A stretch of 64,000 nt of DNA from Picosynechococcus sp. PCC 7003 (lineage in GTDB: Bacteria > Cyanobacteriota > Cyanobacteriia > Cyanobacteriales > MRBY01): NCBI RefSeq assembly GCF_001693255.1, contig NZ_CP016474.1:1382661-1446660 (forward strand). The letters are read 5' to 3'. Shown one piece after another: positions 56,862 through 64,000 of the stretch. The position numbers and the translations under genes were made by a program. How positions within the stretch are numbered: position 1 is the first letter of the stretch; every line of letters starts with the position of its first letter. The notes beneath the pieces were generated by a model, which saw only the letters and a program-made list of their open reading frames with translations, was not told where the DNA came from and made no database searches.

Positions 56862-57935
56862 ATGGCTCTCGTCCCAATGCGTTTGCTCTTAGATCACGCT
56901 GCAGAAAATAGTTATGGCATTCCTGCGTTTAACGTCAACAACATGGAACAGATTCTGTCCATCATGCAGGCTGCTGATGAGACCGATAGCCCCGTAATTC
57001 TCCAAGCGTCCCGTGGTGCCCGTAGTTATGCCGGGGAAAACTTCCTCCGTCACCTCGTGCTTGCCGCCGTGGAAACCTACCCCCACATCCCCGTTGCGAT
57101 GCACCAAGACCATGGCAACAGCCCGGCCACCTGCTATTCCGCAATCCGTAACGGCTTCACCTCCGTAATGATGGACGGCTCCCTCGAAGCCGATGCCAAA
57201 ACTCCCGCGAGCTTTGACTACAACGTCAGTGTGACTGCTGAAGTTGTAAAAGTAGCCCACTCCGTTGGTGCTTCCGTCGAAGGGGAACTCGGCTGCCTTG
57301 GCTCCCTCGAAACAGGGATGGGTGAAGCAGAAGACGGCCACGGTTTTGAAGGTGCCCTCAGCAAAGAACAACTCCTAACCGATCCCGACGAAGCTGTCGA
57401 ATTTGTTGAGCGGACCCAAGTAGATGCCCTTGCTGTAGCGATCGGAACCAGCCACGGTGCTTACAAATTTACCCGGAAGCCAACTGGTGAGATCCTCGCC
57501 ATTAGCCGGATCGCTGAAATCCACGCGAAGCTTCCCAACACTCACTTGGTCATGCACGGTTCTTCCTCCGTACCCCAAGAGTGGCTCGACATGATCAACG
57601 AGTACGGTGGTGCCATTCCTGAAACCTATGGTGTACCCGTAGAAGAAATTCAAAAAGGGATCAAGAGCGGTGTTCGTAAAGTAAACATCGACACCGACAA
57701 CCGTCTGGCGATCACTGCGGCAATTCGTGAAGCAGCGATGAAGGATCCGAAGAACTTCGATCCCCGTCACTTCCTCAAGCCTTCGATCAAGTACATGAAG
57801 CAGGTTTGTAGCGATCGCTATCAGCAATTCTGGTGTGCTGGTAACGCCAGCAAGATCAAGCAAATCCCCTTGGATGAGTTTGCGAAGAAATATGCTAGCG
57901 GTGAACTTGCAGCAAAAACTGCAGTTAACGCCTAA
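56862..57935 (+). CDS. fba: Fructose-bisphosphate aldolase, class II
   Basis: A 357-residue metal-dependent aldolase (Calvin type) used in glycolysis and the Calvin cycle, where it also makes sedoheptulose bisphosphate. [18 protein letters not shown] is the N-terminus. [21 protein letters not shown] holds zinc-binding His and the catalytic Asp. [24 protein letters not shown] and [10 protein letters not shown] complete the active site. A strong RBS (AGGAGG, 56851-56856) and host-typical codon use suggest high expression. A TTGACA box lies at about 56815. Confidence 0.96.
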   Translation: MALVPMRLLLDHAAENSYGIPAFNVNNMEQILSIMQAADETDSPVILQASRGARSYAGENFLRHLVLAAVETYPHIPVAMHQDHGNSPATCYSAIRNGFTSVMMDGSLEADAKTPASFDYNVSVTAEVVKVAHSVGASVEGELGCLGSLETGMGEAEDGHGFEGALSKEQLLTDPDEAVEFVERTQVDALAVAIGTSHGAYKFTRKPTGEILAISRIAEIHAKLPNTHLVMHGSSSVPQEWLDMINEYGGAIPETYGVPVEEIQKGIKSGVRKVNIDTDNRLAITAAIREAAMKDPKNFDPRHFLKPSIKYMKQVCSDRYQQFWCAGNASKIKQIPLDEFAKKYASGELAAKTAVNA

Positions 57936-57984
57936 GCTTAAACTCCTTCCGGCCTTAGATGTTATTGTCTAAGCCAGTCTGACT

Positions 57985-58022
57985 TGAGTCCTATTCCAGT
58001 GAGAATAGGACTCACTTTTTTT
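57985..58022 (+). terminator. Strong terminator of fba
   Basis: TGAGTCCTATTC, a six-base loop, GAATAGGACTCA, then C and seven T: a 12-bp perfect stem. A second hairpin (GGCCTTAGA/TCTAAGCC) precedes it at about 57950-57975. Confidence 0.95.
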
Positions 58023-58080
58023 GCTTAATGAAGAGGGGGAACTAGAGGGTTATCACTGAATACCACAGTTGCGAAATAAC

Positions 58081-58134
58081 CCTCCCCTAGCCTTTCCAGT
58101 GGAAGGGAACCGGAAAGCTATTCCTTGGGGGAGG
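58081..58134. repeat. Intergenic palindromic sequence
   Basis: CCTCCCC at 58081-58087 pairs with GGGGAGG at 58128-58134. An inner AGCCTTTCC/GGAAAGCT stem makes a long cruciform. It is similar in style to CCTCCCC-rich repeats scattered in cyanobacterial genomes. No second copy is evident in this window. Confidence 0.5.
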
Positions 58135-58189
58135 TGCCGAAGACAGAGGGTATTATCTCCAGAGAAAGATTAACCCTGGAGGCAATCAT

Positions 58190-59593
58190 TTAGTTGAGGG
58201 TGCGCACATCGGTAACTTGACCTGTAACGGCGGCAGCTACGACCATCGCTGGACTCATGAGTAGGGTGCGCCCCGTCGCGGAACCTTGCCGCCCTTTAAA
58301 GTTGCGGTTTGAAGAAGAAGCGCTGATTTGGGTGCCTTCGAGCTTATCAGGGTTCATGGCCAGGCACATGGAGCAGCCGGGTTCCCGCCATTCAAAGCCT
58401 GCTTCGGTAAAAATTTGGTCAAGTCCCTCGGCCTCAGCTTGTTGTTTCACTTGCTCAGAACCGGGCACCACAAAGGCTTTTACTCCCGGCGCAACTCGAT
58501 GACCTTTGGCGTATTTAGCCGCTTCTTGGAGATCGCTCAAGCGACCATTGGTACAACTACCGATAAAACAGACATCAATTTTGGTGCCTTGGATCGGTTG
58601 GCCCGGCTGGAGCTGCATATATTTGTAAGCCTCAGCGGCGATCGCCTGTTCATCTTCGGCCATCATGTCTGGGGTCGGCACCGATTCATCGACGCCAATA
58701 CCTTGACCCGGCGTGATTCCCCAGGTGACGGTGGGGGCAATGTCTGCTGCCTCAAAGGTGATCACATCGTCATATTCAGCGTCGGCTTCACTGCGGAGGC
58801 TATCCCACCAGGCGATCGCCTTTTCCCAGTCTTCTCCCTTGGGGGCAAAGGGACGATCTTTCAAATAATCGTAGGTCACTTGGTCAGGATTGACATAACC
58901 ACAGCGGGCGCCCCCCTCGATGGACATATTACAGACGGTCATCCGCTCTTCCATGGACATTTTCTCAAAGGTTGTCCCGGCATATTCATAGGCATAGCCG
59001 ACGCCCCCTTTAACGCCCAGTTTACGGATAATGTGCAGAATTACATCCTTGGCATAGACGCCCGGTTGGAGATCGCCATTGACTTCGATCTTGCGGACTT
59101 TCAACTTCGCCAGGGCCAGGGTTTGGGAGGCGAGCACATCCCGCACTTGGGACGTGCCAATGCCAAAGGCGATCGCCCCAAAAGCTCCATGGGTAGAAGT
59201 GTGAGAATCGCCACAAGCAACCGTCATGCCCGGTTGGGTTAAGCCTTGTTCCGGGGCAATCACATGGACAATCCCTTGGCTCCCAGAGCCGACATTATAA
59301 AAACGAATCTTGTTAGCGGCAGTATTTTTCTCAAGTTCCTGCATCATTGCTTCGGCGAGGGGATCCGCAAAGGGCCGCGCTTGATTTTCTGTCGGGACAA
59401 TGTGATCCACGGTGGCGACGGTGCGTTCTGGATACATAACCTGGAGATTGCGATCTCTGAGCATGGCAAAGGCCTGGGGACTGGTCACTTCATGGATCAG
59501 GTGCAGTCCGATAAATAGTTGCGTTTGGCCAGAGGGTAAAACTTTAACGGTGTGTAAGTCCCAAACCTTATCAAAAAGAGTGCCTTTGCTCAT
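58190..59593 (-). CDS. leuC: 3-isopropylmalate dehydratase large subunit
   Basis: A 467-residue aconitase-family enzyme of leucine synthesis. It isomerises 2- to 3-isopropylmalate with a 4Fe-4S cluster. [13 protein letters not shown] is the N-terminus, [24 protein letters not shown] is the family signature, and Cys in [10 protein letters not shown] and [11 protein letters not shown] bind the cluster. It works with LeuD, not present here. leuA begins to appear at the window end, about 4 kb away on the same strand. Confidence 0.96.
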   Translation of the reverse strand: MSKGTLFDKVWDLHTVKVLPSGQTQLFIGLHLIHEVTSPQAFAMLRDRNLQVMYPERTVATVDHIVPTENQARPFADPLAEAMMQELEKNTAANKIRFYNVGSGSQGIVHVIAPEQGLTQPGMTVACGDSHTSTHGAFGAIAFGIGTSQVRDVLASQTLALAKLKVRKIEVNGDLQPGVYAKDVILHIIRKLGVKGGVGYAYEYAGTTFEKMSMEERMTVCNMSIEGGARCGYVNPDQVTYDYLKDRPFAPKGEDWEKAIAWWDSLRSEADAEYDDVITFEAADIAPTVTWGITPGQGIGVDESVPTPDMMAEDEQAIAAEAYKYMQLQPGQPIQGTKIDVCFIGSCTNGRLSDLQEAAKYAKGHRVAPGVKAFVVPGSEQVKQQAEAEGLDQIFTEAGFEWREPGCSMCLAMNPDKLEGTQISASSSNRNFKGRQGSATGRTLLMSPAMVVAAAVTGQVTDVRTLN

Positions 59594-59642
59594 AGAACTG
59601 AATTGCTTAAGTACGCCAATAATATGCTGTGCAGAGCTTCAA

Positions 59643-60761
59643 TCATACAACTTTTTTTTCCTCGCTTTGGGCAGGGGTTTGGGAGAGGGGTAAGGTAATT
59701 TTAAAGGTGCTACCTTCTTGGAGGCGGGAGGTGAGACTGATCTGGCCTTGGTGGGCTTCGAGGATCAGTTTTGAAAGGTGTAGCCCCAGACCACTGCCGC
59801 CGTTGTAATGCTTGCCTTGGCGAAACCGCTCAAAGATTTCTCCTTGATCTTCAGGGCTAATGCCGCTCCCTGTGTCGCTCACTTGAATTTGCACTTGGTC
59901 TTGGTCTATCGGGGTTAATTTAACGGTGACGTGGCCTTGCTCGGTAAATTTAATGGCGTTACTTACGAGATTAACTAAAACGCGATGCACCGCCAGGCGA
60001 TCGCCTTCGAGCAATACAGGAACTTCGGGGAGTTCCCCTTGGAGTTGAAGCTGTTTTTCCTGCGCTAAAGGGCGTAGCTCCTCAAGGACATTGGTGATCA
60101 TCGTCTTGAGATCCACCCGACTAAAATAAAACGTCTTCCGCTCGGACTCGTAGCGATAAACCTCCAAAATATTGTTCACCATCTCCAACAGGTTGGCATT
60201 ACTGCGGGACATGGTTCGTAAAACTTCTTGCATTGCTTCCGACAATTCCCCCAAAGCCCCCTGCAAGAGGAGATTGAGCATCCGATCCGCCGCAATCAAG
60301 GGGGTACGCATATCGTGGGTCAACCGGGAGGCAAAGTCTTCCCGCTGCCGGACAATCATATTTTTTTCATCAACGGTATGTTTAAATCGCAGCAGCGATC
60401 GCACCCGGGCAATCAGTTCATCAATCTCAACGGGTTTACGGATAAAGTCATCGGCACCAATATCCAAACCCAAGGCAACACTTGGTTGGGCATGGGCCGT
60501 GATCAACAGGATCGGAATATAGGGAATATCAGGGTCGTTGCGAATGTGCCGCGTAATCTCAAAACCATCCATGTGGGGCATCATCACATCGAGCAAGATT
60601 AAATGGAACGGCTGCTGTGCCACAAGCTCTAGGGCCTTGCGACCATCATTAACCGTCACCAGGTCTAAATCTTCATCTTCTAAAATGCTCTGGATCAACA
60701 ATAAATTATCTGGCGAATCATCCACGACCAGAACACGATCACGGTTGCTCAGCGAAAACAT
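59643..60761 (-). CDS. Receiver-histidine kinase (two-component signalling)
   Basis: A 372-residue soluble protein. An N-terminal receiver (about 8-125, phospho-acceptor Asp58 in LILLDVMMPHMDG, Lys109 in IRKPVEID) is joined by a short linker to HisKA (His149 in SRLTHDMRTPL) and HATPase_c (NLVSNAIKF, DTGSGISPEDQG, GSGLGLHLSK). There is no membrane span or sensory domain, so the receiver probably gates the kinase as a relay component. It is divergent from the GGDEF protein across 553 bp. The output partner is unknown. Confidence 0.9.
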   Translation of the reverse strand: MFSLSNRDRVLVVDDSPDNLLLIQSILEDEDLDLVTVNDGRKALELVAQQPFHLILLDVMMPHMDGFEITRHIRNDPDIPYIPILLITAHAQPSVALGLDIGADDFIRKPVEIDELIARVRSLLRFKHTVDEKNMIVRQREDFASRLTHDMRTPLIAADRMLNLLLQGALGELSEAMQEVLRTMSRSNANLLEMVNNILEVYRYESERKTFYFSRVDLKTMITNVLEELRPLAQEKQLQLQGELPEVPVLLEGDRLAVHRVLVNLVSNAIKFTEQGHVTVKLTPIDQDQVQIQVSDTGSGISPEDQGEIFERFRQGKHYNGGSGLGLHLSKLILEAHQGQISLTSRLQEGSTFKITLPLSQTPAQSEEKKVV

Positions 60762-61314
60762 GGCACATCACCCCAGGTTAATTTCGACTCAACTGCTGGT
60801 TGAGCAGCCGAATCCCCCATTTTAAACGTTGAACCCGATGGCAGTTACGGCGCTGCTTCTCTAGCTTCATTATACCCAGGCCATTACAGGGAAATGGGAC
60901 AATTAATAAGTTTAAATACTCAACTCCTTTAATCGGGCGATCGCCCCTTTTCGCCAAATCCGATCAAGTAATTTTCAGTCGCTCTAGTCCGCATTATCTC
61001 CCCCCAAAAGAGTCTCCCAAAAAAGAAGTCAGATTAGTCCAATCAATCCTTAATTTGACAAAGAAAAGAAGAGAAATTTGGTAGGATAGAAAGGCTGACT
61101 CTGTCCCACATCAATGGTTTATTTCCAAATAAGGGCTTGAGATAACGGCTAAGGGATCAAGTTTCCCTTTTGAACAATTGTTAACAGCTAGTACGGAGAA
61201 GTCCTCTTTTTGTTACTAACTTTTAGCCCCCCTCGCACTCGCCCTAGATCAAAAACATCAGAGCAGGTTGTGTAACAAGAACAGAAGGAACGTTGGATTA
61301 GGAATAGAGACTTT
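60762..61314. other. 553-bp divergent intergenic region
   Basis: Separates the receiver-kinase (minus) and the LOV-GGDEF gene (plus). AT-rich with one HIP1 site (about 60938). TTGACA occurs at about 61056, but no well-spaced -10 is clear. No coding frame or tRNA was found. Confidence 0.45.
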
Positions 61315-63657
61315 ATGATTAATAAATTGCCAGATCAAGGGGGGCAACCACCGAGGGGAGTCGGCAGTTTTGCATGGTTAATTGAGGCCTATGGCCAGGC
61401 GATCGCCCTATTAGAAGATCAAGCGGCCCAAATCGAAACTTTAGAAAATGAAAAAAATCATATCGCCAACCAATATCGAGAGGCGCTCCAACAATACCAT
61501 CAGTTAAAGGAGCAATACGATCACCAATACAGTCAACAGTACCAAGAATATTTTTCGCTGCCCCTTCCCTGCTACCGTTGGCAAGCCATTGAGGGGGAGC
61601 TTTATCTATCGGACTTTAATCCGGCGGCGGCGCGGTTCAATAGCCAAGCACTCCAGCAGCCTGCGTTGAATCTAGGGCAACGACCCCAGAAAATTTTTGC
61701 GGCCTTACCGACTCTCTACCATCATCTAGACAATTGTCTCAAGCAGGAGGTCTCGAACAGTCAGCGGTTGCAATTTATTCGTTTAAATTTGTACCTCCGG
61801 GTGGAGTATGTGTTTATTGCTCCAGATCAGATCTTGATGTGTATTCTCGACGAGAGCGAGCAACTCCTCACGGAACAACAACTCCGTCAACAGGTGCGCC
61901 AACAGTCGGCGATCGCCAAACTAGGGAGCATCAGCCTCAACGCGTCAGATTTAGCAAAATTATTCCGTCAAGCGGTGATTTTCGTGGCCCGCACCCTGGA
62001 AGTTCCCTATAGCTGTCTCTATCTGAAACAAAAAAAGACCGCCATCTGCACCCTAGAAGCGGGCTATGGCTGGCCCGTCGATCTCATTGGTTCGATCACA
62101 GTGAGCACAACCCCCGATAGCCATGTGGGTTATACCCTGACCCAACAACAATCGATCAGCATCGAGGATCTACGCGTTGAGAGTCGTTTTCGGGGCGAAA
62201 CGTTACTGCACAATTATCAGATTATCAGTGGGGTCAGTATGCTCATTGGCCCAGCCGACAATCCCTGGGGAGTGCTGGCGGTCTATAGTACCGAGGAACG
62301 TCATTTCAGTGGGGATGAGGCTTATTTTCTCCAGGCGATCGCCCATGTTTTGTCCAGTAGTATCGAACGCGATCGCCAGGCATCGGACATGAACCTGTTA
62401 CACCGCTCGATTAACGTGATCCGTCAGGGAGTCGTGATCACCGATGCCCGAGAAGAGAATAATCCAATTATTTATGTCAACCAAGGTTTTGAAAAAATTA
62501 CCGGCTACACCGCAGACGAAATCCTGGGGCGTAACTGCAATTTTCTCCAGGGCCGCGATCGCCAACAGCCATCCCTCACAGAATTGCGAGCCGCGATCCT
62601 CAAGGGTCAAGAATGTAAGACCACTCTCCGCAACTATCGCAAAAATGGCGAACCCTTTTGGAATGCCCTCCACATTTTTCCGGTACGCGATCCCGTCGGT
62701 TATCTGACCCACTTTATTGGGATCCAAACCGATATTAGCCATGAAAAGGCCGCCGCCGCTAATCTACAAAAAACCGAAGCGCAATTTCACCAAACCTTCC
62801 AACTCGCCCCCATCGGCATGGCGATCACCAACCTAGAAGGCCACTATGAACGGGTTAACCAGGCCTGGTGCCGCATCATTGGCTACGATCAAGAGGTACT
62901 GCTACAAAAAACCTACCTAGAGTTGACCCACACCGATGACCAAGCCGAAGATGAACGCCTCAATGACATCCTGCGCCAAGGCGATCGCCAGGAATTTCAG
63001 CGGGAAAAACGCTACATTGCCCAAGATGGTCAAGACGTCCATGTTCTAGAGCAAGTCGCCCTCGTGCGTGATGCCGAAGGAAAACCCCTCCATGTGATTC
63101 GGCAAATGGTTGACATTGGCGATCGCAAACAAATTGAACAGCGCCTTGTCCAAGGAGCCTTCTATGATCACCTCACCGGCCTCCCCAATCGCTCCCTCCT
63201 AGAAGAGCGCCTAGAGCAAGTCATTAAACAACAACAACGCTATCCCCAGCACCACAACGCCCTCTTATTCCTTGACTTAGATTATTTCAAGGCGATTAAC
63301 GACAGCCTCGGCCACCTCGTTGGCGACCAGCTCCTCCAAGAATTTGCCAAACGTATTTGCCAATGTCTCCGGGATGCCGATACCTTAGCCCGTCTGGGGG
63401 GTGACGAATTTGTCGTGCTCCTCACCGAAATCGCCGAAACCCGGACTGCCTTTGAGGTGAGCCAACGGATCCACAAAGCCCTACAAACTCCATTTGAACT
63501 AGCGGGCCAGTCCCTATTTGTGAAAGTGAGCATCGGTGTTTTGCCTAACCTTGATCGATATCTCACCTCGACAGGCATTTTACGCGACGCCGACTTAGCG
63601 ATGTACCATGCCAAAGCCAAGGGCCGCGCCCGTTCAGAAGTCTTTGAACTACCGTAA
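61315..63657 (+). CDS. GAF-LOV-PAS-GGDEF protein, probable blue-light diguanylate cyclase
   Basis: 780 residues. A coiled coil (about 25-75) is followed by a PAS-like segment, a GAF domain (about 205-355), a LOV-type PAS (about 365-480), a second PAS (about 485-605) and GGDEF (about 610-780). The LOV core EILGRNCNFLQGRDR has the photoactive Cys408, and NYRKNGEPFWN and FIGIQTDIS supply the flavin-contacting Asn, Asn and Gln. The catalytic loop is GGDEF (695-699), with an RxxD inhibitory site (Arg686-Asp689). No EAL domain is present. It should make c-di-GMP, with light as likely input; the light role is inference. Confidence 0.87.
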   Translation: MINKLPDQGGQPPRGVGSFAWLIEAYGQAIALLEDQAAQIETLENEKNHIANQYREALQQYHQLKEQYDHQYSQQYQEYFSLPLPCYRWQAIEGELYLSDFNPAAARFNSQALQQPALNLGQRPQKIFAALPTLYHHLDNCLKQEVSNSQRLQFIRLNLYLRVEYVFIAPDQILMCILDESEQLLTEQQLRQQVRQQSAIAKLGSISLNASDLAKLFRQAVIFVARTLEVPYSCLYLKQKKTAICTLEAGYGWPVDLIGSITVSTTPDSHVGYTLTQQQSISIEDLRVESRFRGETLLHNYQIISGVSMLIGPADNPWGVLAVYSTEERHFSGDEAYFLQAIAHVLSSSIERDRQASDMNLLHRSINVIRQGVVITDAREENNPIIYVNQGFEKITGYTADEILGRNCNFLQGRDRQQPSLTELRAAILKGQECKTTLRNYRKNGEPFWNALHIFPVRDPVGYLTHFIGIQTDISHEKAAAANLQKTEAQFHQTFQLAPIGMAITNLEGHYERVNQAWCRIIGYDQEVLLQKTYLELTHTDDQAEDERLNDILRQGDRQEFQREKRYIAQDGQDVHVLEQVALVRDAEGKPLHVIRQMVDIGDRKQIEQRLVQGAFYDHLTGLPNRSLLEERLEQVIKQQQRYPQHHNALLFLDLDYFKAINDSLGHLVGDQLLQEFAKRICQCLRDADTLARLGGDEFVVLLTEIAETRTAFEVSQRIHKALQTPFELAGQSLFVKVSIGVLPNLDRYLTSTGILRDADLAMYHAKAKGRARSEVFELP

Positions 63658-63704
63658 ATTAGCCCACCCAAGCCAGCCGCAGACGCAGCTCCAGCCCAAC
63701 GCAT

Positions 63705-63737
63705 AAAAAAAGAGACTTTTTCCTCAATTAGAAAAAG
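63705..63737 (-). terminator. Terminator of leuA
   Basis: On the minus strand, CTTTTTC, an eight-base loop and GAAAAAG are followed, after TCTC, by seven T. It is about 50 bp past the leuA stop. Confidence 0.7.
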
Positions 63738-63787
63738 CCCCATCTACAAAAAGCTGGAAAAAGTGAGCAGATTAACTGCCGCAACAA

Positions 63788-64000
63788 CTACAGGGAAGCC
63801 TTCGCTGGATTAGCGGAAACATCTTCCTGAAGAGCTGCATACAAACGATTCAAAGCGCTGATATACGCCCGGGCCGACGCCACCACAATATCTGTATTTG
63901 CCGCATGGCCAGAATAAATTCGTCCCTCGTGCCGCAGACGAATCGTAACTTCACCAATAGCGTCAATGCCCGCCGTCACTGACTGTACAGAATATTCAAT
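63788..64000 (-). CDS. leuA: 2-isopropylmalate synthase, C-terminal part (runs off the window)
   Basis: The last 70 residues of LeuA, read from the window edge as [20 protein letters not shown] and onward through [20 protein letters not shown]. This is the end of the LeuA C-terminal allosteric domain that binds leucine. The enzyme condenses acetyl-CoA with 2-oxoisovalerate. The apparent start at 63979 is an internal GTG codon, not a true start. The rest lies beyond position 64000. Confidence 0.93.
   Translation of the reverse strand: MEYSVQSVTAGIDAIGEVTIRLRHEGRIYSGHAANTDIVVASARAYISALNRLYAALQEDVSANPAKASL

Overview
The window looks like a stretch of chromosome from a unicellular cyanobacterium, most likely a marine Synechococcus of the PCC 7002 (Picosynechococcus) type. 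The organism call is inference. It rests on very frequent GCGATCGC (HIP1) octamers in host genes, a psbY photosystem II gene, an RbcR-type LysR regulator, a clpR-clpP3 pair, the LL-diaminopimelate aminotransferase route to lysine, and many cyanobacterium-only families (TIGR02652, TIGR03792, DUF2288, DUF3038, DUF4335, DUF1517). No ribosomal RNA, CRISPR array or prophage was seen.

Layout. 0-10.7 kb: a UDP-GlcNAc 2-epimerase, a PilT-type pilus ATPase, a CNNM/CBS membrane protein, a tRNA-Ile(CAU), pyrE, a small alpha/beta hydrolase and dapL. 10.7-23.4 kb: a group 2 sigma factor behind a 1 kb leader, a compact promoter-terminator unit that looks like a small RNA gene, pmbA-like, queA, rbcR, an NnrU/Z-ISO homologue, a thioredoxin with a WCGLC site, miaA, clpR-clpP3 and a fused cobA-hemD. 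23.5-34.4 kb: a U32 (RlhA-like) protein, a ParA ATPase with a coiled-coil partner that fit the type 2 McdAB carboxysome-positioning pair, a DUF1517 protein, a methyltransferase pseudogene cut by an IS200/IS605-like remnant, an aminotransferase, a TMEM43 protein and an ABC-2 permease. 34.4-40.9 kb: small conserved genes, tRNA-Gln and gyrB.

40.9-45.7 kb: a complete Tn3-family transposon of 4866 bp with 39-bp perfect terminal inverted repeats and a 5-bp target duplication (CAAAA). It carries an XRE/zinc-ribbon protein, a tyrosine recombinase and a Tn3 transposase. It lies between gyrB and sat, at the edge of their shared terminator. Its right end contains a broken copy of the 3' end of its own XRE gene and a buried fragment of an older terminal repeat. 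The right terminus therefore appears to be a captured left terminus from a sister element.

45.8-64 kb: sat, dnaG, a membrane protein, psbY, trpC, a radical SAM protein, nrdA, smpB, class II fructose-bisphosphate aldolase, leuC, a receiver-histidine kinase, a large GAF-LOV-PAS-GGDEF protein that looks like a blue-light diguanylate cyclase, and the 3' end of leuA.

Most genes are housekeeping and are read singly or in short pairs. The parts most worth attention are the transposon and its rebuilt end, the McdAB-like pair, the LOV-GGDEF protein, the small RNA candidate and the IS605-like remnant.
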